Of a DNA stretch of 64,000 bases, positions 9,682-17,973 are shown in pieces. Below the pieces are notes generated by a model. It searched no databases, was not told where the DNA came from, and was given only the letters and a program-made list of their open reading frames with translations. The DNA is taken from positions 1,083,501-1,147,500 of the forward strand of contig OU461276.1 in the NCBI GenBank assembly GCA_911810475.1, written 5' to 3'. Made by a program: the position numbers and the translations under genes. This DNA comes from Candidatus Celerinatantimonas neptuna. Lineage in GTDB: Bacteria; Pseudomonadota; Gammaproteobacteria; Enterobacterales; Celerinatantimonadaceae. Within the stretch, counting starts at the first letter, position 1. Each line of letters starts with the position of its first letter.

Positions 9682-10553
9682 ATCTGAACCCCACCGATAG
9701 CCGCACCATAAGCACTCAACTGACAATCTTCCTGCCAATCTCCTGCTTTGGTCATTATTGATAGCGGAAAATTTACACGACTCAAAAATTGATTCATATG
9801 CGGATCAAGACTGCGAACCTGATACAATTTAACTCCTGGGAATCGGGCTAAAATAACAGGCAATTGCGTGAGATATTGCTCAACTGGCGTAAAATCAGTA
9901 TTTTTAAAATATCGCCAATCCAATAACTTCTTATGTAAGAACAGACTAATCTCAAATCCGTGAACACATTTAGAGACATGTAATTCAGCCCTTTGACCAG
10001 GCCAGGCATCTGACAGAGCCCACCAGCCCCTGGCCCGGCTATAAGCAGCCAAATCAAGTCGGATAAGATGCCATTTGAATACTCTGCATAATTGTCTTAA
10101 CACACTAAAAATCTGATGTTTTAACGCTACAACCTGAAACAGGTAAGCGTTCTGATAACGTGTATCCGGCGCCAGACGGGCATAGCGCACCAGATTGTGT
10201 TCATCAGTTTCAATACCGGATTTATGACAAGCTCTGCGGAAAAGATCCGGAGAATTCTTCGGTTCACCTTCAAAACTCAATACCTTATGATGAACCAGAT
10301 CAAACGGGAGATTGATTGAGACATAGCCCTGATAACGGGGAAGATGTTGGGAAATCTCTTGCAATCCTTGTGCTAACCACTGAGGATAAAGCCAGAGCGT
10401 TGCCGGCCACTGCTCTATCGGTTCCAGAGAAATCAATTCACGATAACGAACAATGCCTTGCTCTAACAACACAGCGAAAAGACCTTCAGAGCACAACTCT
10501 ATGCCAAGACAACACTCGTTTTTCTTACGGTAAAACACGCCCTGTGTCCTCAT
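9678..10553 (-). CDS. pilM: PilM-like actin-fold pilus assembly protein
   Basis: Cytoplasmic ATPase-fold protein that binds the PilN tail. The N-terminal CCLGIELCSEGLFAVLLEQG resembles the first phosphate-binding strand-turn of actin-like PilM. Its C-terminal SAYGAAIGG matches the end of the family. Length is 291 residues, shorter than classical PilM (about 350) and closer to HofM. I chose the ATG at 10553 because the likely promoter (10577-10605) would place transcription start downstream of the alternative TTG at 10574. First gene of pilMNOPQ, divergent from mrcA. Confidence 0.8.
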   Translation of the reverse strand: MRTQGVFYRKKNECCLGIELCSEGLFAVLLEQGIVRYRELISLEPIEQWPATLWLYPQWLAQGLQEISQHLPRYQGYVSINLPFDLVHHKVLSFEGEPKNSPDLFRRACHKSGIETDEHNLVRYARLAPDTRYQNAYLFQVVALKHQIFSVLRQLCRVFKWHLIRLDLAAYSRARGWWALSDAWPGQRAELHVSKCVHGFEISLFLHKKLLDWRYFKNTDFTPVEQYLTQLPVILARFPGVKLYQVRSLDPHMNQFLSRVNFPLSIMTKAGDWQEDCQLSAYGAAIGGVQI

Positions 10554-10576
10554 ATCTGTCCATAGAAAAAGCAAGT

Positions 10577-10605
10577 AATCTAATTATTATTAATATTATT
10601 GTCAA
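10577..10605 (-). promoter_or_regulatory. Candidate sigma-70 promoter for pilMNOPQ
   Basis: On the minus strand a perfect -35 TTGACA (10600-10605), a 17-bp AT-only spacer and a -10-like TAGATT (10577-10582) lie 24 bp before the chosen pilM ATG. Seen directly as a sequence match; activity is inferred. Confidence 0.5.
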
Positions 10606-10702
10606 TAAAATTAATGCATTCTTCACTTAAAATGGGTCGAATCCTTAAGACAATTCCTTATATAATCAGGATCCATCCGCAAAAAACAGGTAATCCAAAG
10701 CA

Positions 10703-13210
10703 ATGAAGGGGATTAAACGACTCTTGGGATTAATGCTACTCGGCTCAGTTCTTGCAACTGCCGGGATTGGCGCCATGTACATTTATGTGCGACCAGAATT
10801 ACCGGATGTCAGCACACTCAAGGACGTACAACTACAAACACCAATGCGGGTTTATACCGCCGATGGTAAGTTGATATCCCAATTTGGTGAAAAACGCCGA
10901 ATTCCTTTACCTATCAATGATATACCACCATTGATGAAAGAAGCATTTATCGCAACTGAAGATTCACGTTTCTACCAACACCCGGGGATCGATCCGATCG
11001 GAATTATCCGTGCAGCCATTAGTCTTGCTGTAACAGGTCGTAAATTACAAGGGGCCAGTACCATCACCCAACAAGTCGCCAGAAATTTTTTCCTCACCAG
11101 GGAGAAAACTTATACGCGTAAAATAAAAGAAATTTTCCTGGCTTTACAGATCGAACACGTACTGACCAAAAATGAAATTCTTGACCTCTATCTGAATAAA
11201 ATTTCCCTCGGTTACAGGGCTTATGGCGTAGGCGCTGCCGCACAGGTTTATTACGGAAAATCTGTCAATCAGCTTACATTACCACAAATAGCGGTCATCG
11301 CCGGCCTGCCTAAAGCACCGTCATGGCTCAATCCGCTTGCATCAGCTAAAAGAGCCCGGGAAAGACGAAGTGTTGTTCTGGGACGAATGCTTGAACAAGG
11401 ATATATCGATAAAGCAACTTTTGAAAAAGCAAATGCTGCTCCGATGACAGCCAGTTATCACGGTGCGGAAATTCAGGTCCATGCCCCTTATTTAGCAGAA
11501 ATGGTCCGCCAATATATGATGAATAAATATGGAGAAAAAGCTTATACCCGCGGACTAAATGTCTATACAACGATAACAGCAAGACGGCAGCTTGCCGCAG
11601 AAGCTGCGTTACGAAAAAACCTTCTTAATTATGACATGAGACATGGTTTCCGGGGGGCAATTATGAAGCTTTGGAAACCATCTGCCCCTGAATTAGCCCC
11701 TCAGGCTATTATTAAAAAGTTAGACCCATTACCTAATTACGCTTATCTGAAAGCAGCAGCGATTACTTCAGTTGATGATAAAAGTGCCATGGCAATCCTT
11801 AAAGGAGGTAAAGTCATTACGCTGAACTGGAATGGGATGAAATGGGCTCGTCGTTATATTAATGACAGTAAACAAGGAGAACCACCTCATTCAGCTCAGG
11901 AAATTTTAGTTCCCGGTGACGTAGTCTGGGTTATACCGGAAAAAGACAGCCCGGATTATCGTCTTTCCCAGCTTCCCGATGCCAGTGCTGCAATCGTTGC
12001 ACTGCGACCGGATGATGGAGCAATTGAAGCTTTATCGGGTGGATTTAGTTACAATCAGAGTAAATTCAATCGGGTGACTCAAGCCAGAAGACAAGTTGGT
12101 TCAAACATCAAACCATTCATTTATTCTGACGCTTTTTCCCATGGAATGACGCTGGCGACATTGATTAATGATGCCCCAATCAATCAATGGAATAAATCGC
12201 TTGGAACAGCCTGGCGCCCCAAAAACTCGCCTCCTGTTTACAATGGACCCACACGACTGAGGGTTGGATTAGCCGAATCGAAAAACGTCGTTTCTGTCAG
12301 AATTGTACGTAAGCTTGGGTTGGATAGTGTGATTGCTCACTTAGAAAAATTTGGTTTCTCACCAGATGAACTTCCGCACAATGAAACCATTGCTCTGGGC
12401 TCAGCATCGCTAACGCCTTTGCAGCTCGTCACAGGCTATGCCACCTTTGCTAACGGTGGATTTCTGATTCATCCTTATTTTGTCAATCGTATATCTGACT
12501 CAACAGGGCAGATTATTTATCAGGCTCAGCCTAAAGTGGCCTGCAGTGCTTGTGAAGAACAAGCATCGACATCATCACAGAATGCACTCCAAGGACCTGG
12601 AGATCCACTTAAACAATGTACAGGTAAATACGCGACGCCAAAACAATTAGCACCGCGAATTATATCCAGGCAAAACGCTTTTTTAGTTGCTCAGGCAATG
12701 CATAGTGTTATCACCGGGGGTGGTAGCTGGCCCCATCACACTGGCTGGAACGGAACCGGTTGGCGGGCTCTTGTTCTACACCGGGATGATCTTTACGGGA
12801 AAAGTGGTACAACCAATTCATCCAAAGATGCCTGGTTCTCTGGATTTGGTCCAAATATTGTCGTAACCAGCTGGATTGGCTTTGATAACTTTAGCCGGGA
12901 TCTGGGTCATACCAGTTACAATAATAATCTGAGCCGGGATCAGGTCTACGGTGGTGAATTCGGCGGTAAGACAGCTGAACCGGCCTGGATTGATTTTATG
13001 CGAGTCGCTCTCGACGGGATCCCTCAACAACCCGTCCCTGTCCCCCCTGGAATTGTAACAGTAAGGATTGATGATAAAACCGGCCTGTTAAGTAACAAAA
13101 CAGATTATACCAGCCGCTTTGAATACTTTATCAATGGAACTCAACCGACTCAGTATACTCAGCAAAATAATGCCGCAAGCTCTCAAGATATTCAGGATCA
13201 GATATTCTAG
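10703..13210 (+). CDS. mrcA: Penicillin-binding protein 1A (bifunctional transglycosylase/transpeptidase)
   Basis: Inner-membrane class A PBP that polymerises and cross-links peptidoglycan. An N-terminal membrane anchor (GLMLLGSVLATAGIGAMYIYV) precedes the GT51 glycosyltransferase, with the catalytic Glu in ATEDSRFYQHPG (about residue 86) and the ASTITQQVARNFFL block. The transpeptidase has SNIK (about 467), SKN (about 525) and KSGT (about 700). Length is 835 residues, close to E. coli PBP1A (850). AGGTAA precedes the ATG. Divergent from pilM, as in many relatives. Confidence 0.97.
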   Translation: MKGIKRLLGLMLLGSVLATAGIGAMYIYVRPELPDVSTLKDVQLQTPMRVYTADGKLISQFGEKRRIPLPINDIPPLMKEAFIATEDSRFYQHPGIDPIGIIRAAISLAVTGRKLQGASTITQQVARNFFLTREKTYTRKIKEIFLALQIEHVLTKNEILDLYLNKISLGYRAYGVGAAAQVYYGKSVNQLTLPQIAVIAGLPKAPSWLNPLASAKRARERRSVVLGRMLEQGYIDKATFEKANAAPMTASYHGAEIQVHAPYLAEMVRQYMMNKYGEKAYTRGLNVYTTITARRQLAAEAALRKNLLNYDMRHGFRGAIMKLWKPSAPELAPQAIIKKLDPLPNYAYLKAAAITSVDDKSAMAILKGGKVITLNWNGMKWARRYINDSKQGEPPHSAQEILVPGDVVWVIPEKDSPDYRLSQLPDASAAIVALRPDDGAIEALSGGFSYNQSKFNRVTQARRQVGSNIKPFIYSDAFSHGMTLATLINDAPINQWNKSLGTAWRPKNSPPVYNGPTRLRVGLAESKNVVSVRIVRKLGLDSVIAHLEKFGFSPDELPHNETIALGSASLTPLQLVTGYATFANGGFLIHPYFVNRISDSTGQIIYQAQPKVACSACEEQASTSSQNALQGPGDPLKQCTGKYATPKQLAPRIISRQNAFLVAQAMHSVITGGGSWPHHTGWNGTGWRALVLHRDDLYGKSGTTNSSKDAWFSGFGPNIVVTSWIGFDNFSRDLGHTSYNNNLSRDQVYGGEFGGKTAEPAWIDFMRVALDGIPQQPVPVPPGIVTVRIDDKTGLLSNKTDYTSRFEYFINGTQPTQYTQQNNAASSQDIQDQIF

Positions 13211-13224
13211 AGCTGTTCATCTTT

Positions 13225-13247
13225 GGTGGTGGCAATAAGCCACCACC
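13225..13247 (+). terminator. Hairpin downstream of mrcA
   Basis: A 9-bp GC-rich perfect stem (GGTGGTGGC with GCCACCACC) and a 5-nt loop lie 14 bp past the mrcA stop. No T-run follows, so it may be a weak terminator or an RNA 3'-end stabiliser. Confidence 0.45.
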
Positions 13248-13315
13248 TGTCATAGACCGATTTCAGGATAAGAAGTCATAATGAATAGCGATTGATTCAT
13301 AATGGGTCAGTCTTG

Positions 13316-13422
13316 TTTTCTGATGTGGGATTGAAGGTCGAGTTCAAGGCAAATCTGAACCACCATAGCCATTCTATGGCAAGCGGATTTAACACCGAAA
13401 TCGACTTTAATCTATCAGAAAA
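13316..13422. repeat. 107-bp imperfect palindrome, possible dispersed repeat
   Basis: Two arms of roughly 50 bp face each other around a CCATAG-CCATT-CTATGG core (about 13363-13379). The outer ends are TTTTCTGAT and ATCAGAAAA, with internal matched blocks GATTGAAG/TTTAATC and TCGA/TCGA. The whole could fold into one long cruciform or RNA hairpin. It sits between the 3' ends of mrcA and oxyR, a typical place for dispersed palindromic repeats. I see no second copy in this window and no coding capacity. Confidence 0.6.
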
Positions 13423-13527
13423 GGCTTCCTTATTCCGAGTTGAGGTTATTTTAGGTATACCCTGACCGTATAGTCATCAGGAAGCTGTCTGTGAATATTA
13501 AACAACACCCAAGGCGCTATGGAACCA

Positions 13528-14418
13528 TTAAAATTGAATAAGACTCTGAACTAATTTAGCCAATTCATTGAAACAGGGTCTGCGCACCGAATGCATTCGA
13601 TAAAGTAAGCTGATGGTGCGCCCAGGTTGTGGTTCGCTAAAGCGTTTATAGCAGAGATCATGGTGATCATTTTGCCCCTGAGGAACAGCCAGTTCAGGCA
13701 ATAAGGTAATACCACACCCCGCAGCAACCATATGTCTTAAAGTTTCAAGACTTGTCGCTTTAAAACTTGTATCTTCTTTAGCTCCGGCTTCAAAACAATA
13801 CCCCATAGCCTGCTCACGAAGGCAATGACCATCTTCTAACATAAGAAGCTGATGACCTTTAAGATCATGAATTCCGATTCTCTCTTTCGATTGCCATTCG
13901 TGAATTTTAGGCAAAGCCAACAGTAGCGGTTCGCGATATAAATCAATACGGCCAAATCGTTCCATATTGGGTAAAATTGCAAGGATCAGACAATCCAGTT
14001 CACCTTCTTCAAGCCCTTTGATCAAAGCACTCGTTTGCTCTTCATATAAAAATAATTCTAACGCAGGGAATTTCTCCCGAATTTGTGGAACAATTTTAGG
14101 TAAAACATAAGGAGCAATGGTGGGAATCAATCCCATATGCAAAGGACCGGACAACGGAGCCTGATAGTTCTTAGCTATTTCCTTAAGCCCTTTGACTTCC
14201 ATTAAGATCTGACGAGCTTTCATCGCAATATCTTCACCCGCATGGGTAAAAATCACTTTCCTGGATGTACGTTCAATCAATAACAAGCCAAGTTCTTCTT
14301 CTAACTTGGAAATTTGACCGCTTAAAGTCGGTTGACTCACAAAACATTTTTCAGCTGCCTTACGAAAGTGCTTCACTTCCTGTAGCGCAACTAAATACTC
14401 TAGATCTCGCAGATTCAT
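13528..14418 (-). CDS. oxyR: Hydrogen peroxide-sensing LysR regulator OxyR
   Basis: LysR-type regulator that activates peroxide defence genes. An N-terminal winged helix-turn-helix (KAAEKCFVSQPTLSGQISKLE) is followed by the effector domain with the redox pair in LEDGHCLREQAMGYCFEAG. Numbered from the ATG at 14418 these are Cys199 and Cys208, exactly the E. coli positions, which decides the start over an upstream in-frame Met at 14448. Length is 296 residues. It is divergent from the metal importer at 14578. The 317-bp gap after its stop holds the palindromic repeat and no gene. Confidence 0.95.
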   Translation of the reverse strand: MNLRDLEYLVALQEVKHFRKAAEKCFVSQPTLSGQISKLEEELGLLLIERTSRKVIFTHAGEDIAMKARQILMEVKGLKEIAKNYQAPLSGPLHMGLIPTIAPYVLPKIVPQIREKFPALELFLYEEQTSALIKGLEEGELDCLILAILPNMERFGRIDLYREPLLLALPKIHEWQSKERIGIHDLKGHQLLMLEDGHCLREQAMGYCFEAGAKEDTSFKATSLETLRHMVAAGCGITLLPELAVPQGQNDHHDLCYKRFSEPQPGRTISLLYRMHSVRRPCFNELAKLVQSLIQF

Positions 14419-14534
14419 AACGATTCCCAATGACAGAACATCAACCAATCAATAGATTATTATGCATAGATTGATAGTTTTAAACAATCAAAATAAGCAA
14501 TTATTGACGCACCTATTCGATTACAGTTATCATT

Positions 14535-14557
14535 CAAATGTTATGTTATAACAGTTC
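14535..14557 (+). promoter_or_regulatory. Zur-box-like operator upstream of the metal ABC importer
   Basis: The core TGTTATGTTATAACA (14539-14553) differs by one base from the gammaproteobacterial Zur palindrome TGTTATAWTATAACA. Over the 23-bp extended consensus I count 20 matches. It ends about 20 bp before the importer's ATG and upstream of a strong AGGGAGA ribosome site (14564-14570), a position suited to repression when zinc is sufficient. The consensus is known for E. coli-type Zur; binding here is inferred. Confidence 0.68.
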
Positions 14558-14577
14558 ACTTTTAGGGAGATAACCAA

Positions 14578-15447
14578 ATGTTGCTTCGTCGTCTGTTTAC
14601 GATGATCGCTCTGATTGCCTGCTCGCTAGTCAGCGCTTACACAATTGCCAAGCCTATCTACATTGTCACGGCTGAAAACTTCTATGCAAATATTGCAAAA
14701 CAAATAGGAGGACAACACGTTCAGGTCAAAAGTATTCTATCCAATCCGGATGAAAATCCTCATTTATTTGAAGCCAGCCCTAGTGTCGCAAAAGCGTTGA
14801 GCCATGCGCAAATTGCAATCTACAGTGGTGCCGGTTACGACGATTGGATGCCAAAACTTCTGGCCGAAAAGACTAATTTAAAACCGATCAATGTTGCCAG
14901 CTTGGTTGCTCGCGAACCCGGAGATAATCCACACATTTGGTATGATCTGCATACAATGCTGACACTTGCCTTAGACCTTAAATATCAATTGAGCCAGCAA
15001 GACCCAGCCCACCATTTCATTTATCAGCATAACTGGCAAGCATTTGTAAAATCAATTCATCCATTGTTAGCAAGAATCGATAAAATGCGCCATAAATATG
15101 CCGGAACCCCCGTTACAGCAACAGAACCGGTTTTCGGCTATATGTTCGCAGCCCTTGGGTTTAAAGTCCGCAATCTTCCTTTCCAAATGGCAGTTATGAA
15201 CGATACGGATCCAAGTATTTCTCAGGTAAAACATCTGGAAAACGATTTGATCCACCAACGTGTTAAATTTTTACTGTATAATAATCAGGTTTCAGACCCA
15301 AGTACGGAAAGGCTCAAAAATATCGCGCTAAAACATCACGTCCCGATTGTCGGAGCTACTGAAACTATGCCCAAAGGAATCACTTATCAACAATGGATCA
15401 CTGAAGAACTAAATTCAGTGCAAAAAGTATTGAGCCATCATAAATGA
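14578..15447 (+). CDS. Metal ABC transporter substrate-binding protein (ZnuA/TroA family)
   Basis: Periplasmic cluster A-I metal-binding protein. A signal peptide covers about residues 1-24 (FTMIALIACSLVSAYTIA). Likely ligands are His62 in DENPH, His119 in GDNPHIWYD, and Glu183 in TATEPVFGY, with an acidic residue in the C-terminal GATETMPKG. The Glu at the third position recalls manganese-type binders such as PsaA; ZnuA has His there. The His-rich loop of ZnuA is absent. The upstream Zur-like box points instead to zinc. First gene of a three-gene operon overlapping the ATPase by 4 bp. Metal specificity is unresolved. Confidence 0.88.
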   Translation: MLLRRLFTMIALIACSLVSAYTIAKPIYIVTAENFYANIAKQIGGQHVQVKSILSNPDENPHLFEASPSVAKALSHAQIAIYSGAGYDDWMPKLLAEKTNLKPINVASLVAREPGDNPHIWYDLHTMLTLALDLKYQLSQQDPAHHFIYQHNWQAFVKSIHPLLARIDKMRHKYAGTPVTATEPVFGYMFAALGFKVRNLPFQMAVMNDTDPSISQVKHLENDLIHQRVKFLLYNNQVSDPSTERLKNIALKHHVPIVGATETMPKGITYQQWITEELNSVQKVLSHHK

Positions 15448-16208
15448 GCCATGCCGTAAATATTCAACGGCTCAGCGTTACGCTGGGCCAACGTCATTTA
15501 TTTAACTGCGAATCGCTCGGCATTCCTGTCGGGCAATTTGTTGGTCTTCTTGGAAGTAACGGAGTCGGAAAAACAACTTTTCTACGGGTATTGCTTGGTT
15601 TACAAAAAGCCCGCTATAATCAGCTGTCCATCTTTGATAAACCCAGCAAACTTGGTCGAAGCGATATCAGCTACCTACCCCAGCTCAAAGCCCAGAGCAG
15701 CCGATTAGCCCTTTGTGCTGTTGATCTATTTCGTAGCTGGAGACCCCGAAAAGCCAAACGTAAAGATTGGCAACAACGTATTCACACCGTTATTGCTTAT
15801 GTAAAAGGTGAAGAGATAGCAGAACGCCCTTTAACCGAGCTTTCCGGGGGCGAATATCAACGCATGATGCTGGCTCAGGCACTATTAAATGAACCCCGAT
15901 TGCTTTTATTAGACGAACCATTAGTCGGACTCGACCCCAATCATCAATATAATCTGGTCACTTTAATTACCCAGTTACGCCAACAATTAGGGATGACAAT
16001 TATCTGTAGTACCCATGAACTGAATCCTTTCATTAATCATTTCAATTCGGTGTTGCTAATTCAGCAGCAACAGCTACAGCATGGTCTGGCTCAACAGCTC
16101 CTGACCGGGGAGGTACTCAGTGAACTTTATCATTGCCACCTCGATGTAATCACTCACCACGATAGACAGTTACTTATCGCACACCCAGATTCTGATCTTT
16201 ATGTTTGA
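15444..16208 (+). CDS. Metal ABC transporter ATP-binding protein
   Basis: Cytoplasmic ATPase powering the importer. Walker A is GSNGVGKTTFL (about residue 36), the signature is LSGGEYQRMMLAQAL, Walker B is LLLLDEPLVGLD, and a switch histidine lies in CSTHELN. Length is 254 residues. The ATG overlaps the binding-protein stop (ATGA) and its end overlaps the permease by 8 bp, so the three are tightly coupled. Equivalent to ZnuC or MntA/SitB. Confidence 0.92.
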   Translation: MSHAVNIQRLSVTLGQRHLFNCESLGIPVGQFVGLLGSNGVGKTTFLRVLLGLQKARYNQLSIFDKPSKLGRSDISYLPQLKAQSSRLALCAVDLFRSWRPRKAKRKDWQQRIHTVIAYVKGEEIAERPLTELSGGEYQRMMLAQALLNEPRLLLLDEPLVGLDPNHQYNLVTLITQLRQQLGMTIICSTHELNPFINHFNSVLLIQQQQLQHGLAQQLLTGEVLSELYHCHLDVITHHDRQLLIAHPDSDLYV

Positions 16209-16998
16209 ATATCAATTTATGCGCAATGCCTGGCTTGCAACGACTGTGATTGCAATCCTGGCCGGCCCAATCGGTTATTTTCTAGTCCTGCGTGGACAAA
16301 GTTTTGCTGGACATGCTCTGGCCCATCTCGGATTTACCGGGGCGACACTCTCAATTTTTTTAGGCGTTTCCCCCTTCACCGGTGCCCTTCTGGTCACCGT
16401 CACTGGCGGTGTTGGCATTGGATTACTCGGTAACCGACTGGAAAACCGGGATGTCGTCATTGGCGTTATTCTCTCTCTTGCTTTAGGGATCGGGTTACTT
16501 GCACTGCACTTTTATACCCGTTTTGCCACTCAGGCCAATAATTTATTATTCGGGAACGTTCTGGCTGTTAGCCATAAGACCGTCGTACAACTGGCTATTC
16601 TCGCAGTCATCTGCGCAATTGCATTTATCAGTTTTTACAGGCCGTTGCTATTAACCACCCTGCAACCGGATATCGCAGCCACCCGGGGTTATCCCGTATT
16701 ACGCTACAGCATCGCTTTTTTTATTCTATGTGGCTTAATTACAGCAGCCTGTGCTCAAATTGTCGGCGCATTGCTGGTCTTTACATTAATGATTGCACCC
16801 GGAGCCACGGCTCTTATCCTCACCAGCCGATTAAAATGGGGATTATTCTTAAGTATATTATTTGCTCTTGGATACGGTCTTGGTGGTATAACCATCGCAT
16901 ATATCACCGATTGGCCAGTGAGCTTCGCGATCACAGCGTTGAGCAGCTTAGGATATTTCCTGGCCCGAATTATTCACTGGGAACAACAAAAATGTTAG
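16201..16998 (+). CDS. Metal ABC transporter permease
   Basis: ABC-3 family integral membrane permease of 265 residues with about eight hydrophobic segments, starting ATTVIAILAGPIGYFLVLRG. The typical motifs GHALAHLGFTGA and the coupling region QIVGALLVFTLMIAPGATA are present. It completes the importer with the two preceding genes. Nothing recognisable lies in the 220 bp before the convergent TetR gene. Confidence 0.92.
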   Translation: MFEYQFMRNAWLATTVIAILAGPIGYFLVLRGQSFAGHALAHLGFTGATLSIFLGVSPFTGALLVTVTGGVGIGLLGNRLENRDVVIGVILSLALGIGLLALHFYTRFATQANNLLFGNVLAVSHKTVVQLAILAVICAIAFISFYRPLLLTTLQPDIAATRGYPVLRYSIAFFILCGLITAACAQIVGALLVFTLMIAPGATALILTSRLKWGLFLSILFALGYGLGGITIAYITDWPVSFAITALSSLGYFLARIIHWEQQKC

Positions 16999-17218
16999 AA
17001 GCTGCATATCGTTATAGTCATTAACCTCAGCCCAGGATAAGGAAACCTTTTCTAACTCACCATGAATAGTTACCATTTAATTGTGATTTCTTATCCCGAA
17101 TTCTCGATAGCATAATCCGGGACAAGTCACCCAATTAAAGTTAAATTGCGGATGTTTGTAATCGTCATCCGCATTTAACGATCTCAATGACAATTCACAA
17201 TTCCAACACAAACAGTCA

Positions 17219-17866
17219 TCAATCTTTTGCTAATGCCTTAAGGCCTGCTAATAAAAATTGACACAGATAACGGCTTAATTCCTCTGGAGGATAAGTAAAG
17301 ATATCATCAAAAGGCATATGGGCTTCACGATGGCTAATCAAAAGCAACAAGCATGGAGCCATAATACTAAAAACAGCAGGCAATAATTTAGTCTCACCTT
17401 CGTCAAACCCTGTCACTTGACTAATCATCTTACACAATCGGTCAAACTTGGGGAAAATCTGAGAATCCATCAATTGAGGTAAACATTCAGATGGTGCTGC
17501 AATCTCTCGGGCCCAAACACGCAAATTCCAACTTTCAGCGTCTAAAATGGCCACAACAAGTTCATCTATAAATTGTTCTAATTTTTGTTCTGCAGATAAA
17601 TTACTATCCAGTATATTATCTAAATGATCTATCTTCATCAGCGATTCATGAACCTGGCTCAAAATAGTCTTATAAAGACCTTCCCGACTACCGAAATGGT
17701 AGTTGACAGCCGCTAAATTAACCCCTGACGCTTCGCAAATGGCCTTGCTAGTTGTGCCATTATAACCATTCTCAGCAAACAACTTCCCCGCTGATTTAAG
17801 AATTCTATCCCTGGTCTGTTCTCCATCAATCCGGCGCCGACGATAATTATCCTTCATTGCATTCAT
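17219..17866 (-). CDS. cecR: TetR-family regulator, CecR (YbiH) type
   Basis: An N-terminal TetR helix-turn-helix (RDRILKSAGKLFAENGYNGTTSKAICEASGVN, residues about 20-50) has the recognition stretch AAVNYHFGSREGLY. The C-terminal half (WNLRVWAREIAAPSECLP) resembles the CecR/DUF1956 ligand domain. Length is 215 residues. It is divergent from a ybhGFSR-like operon with a perfect palindrome between them, the same partners CecR has in E. coli. It probably represses the exporter and itself. Confidence 0.85.
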   Translation of the reverse strand: MNAMKDNYRRRRIDGEQTRDRILKSAGKLFAENGYNGTTSKAICEASGVNLAAVNYHFGSREGLYKTILSQVHESLMKIDHLDNILDSNLSAEQKLEQFIDELVVAILDAESWNLRVWAREIAAPSECLPQLMDSQIFPKFDRLCKMISQVTGFDEGETKLLPAVFSIMAPCLLLLISHREAHMPFDDIFTYPPEELSRYLCQFLLAGLKALAKD

Positions 17867-17907
17867 ATTAAGATCATTTTCCCCTTACTAAATTAATCTA
17901 ATAAAAC

Positions 17908-17935
17908 TATACTTCAAATTAATATTTGAAGTATA
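17908..17935. promoter_or_regulatory. Perfect palindromic operator between cecR and ybhG
   Basis: Two 12-bp arms, TATACTTCAAAT and ATTTGAAGTATA, flank a TAAT centre. The site lies 42 bp before the cecR start and 38 bp before the ybhG start, so one bound TetR dimer could control both directions. The palindrome is seen; the assignment to CecR is inferred from position. Confidence 0.75.
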
Positions 17936-17973
17936 TGATATGATAAAATTATCCATATGGTAAGGGTACATTT

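Noticed and set aside
14452..14477. Three ATAG tetranucleotides in the oxyR-importer gap as a possible OxyR site
   Set aside because: The spacing does not match the ATAG-N7-CTAT pattern with its 10-bp periodicity; a chance match in AT-rich DNA is likely.
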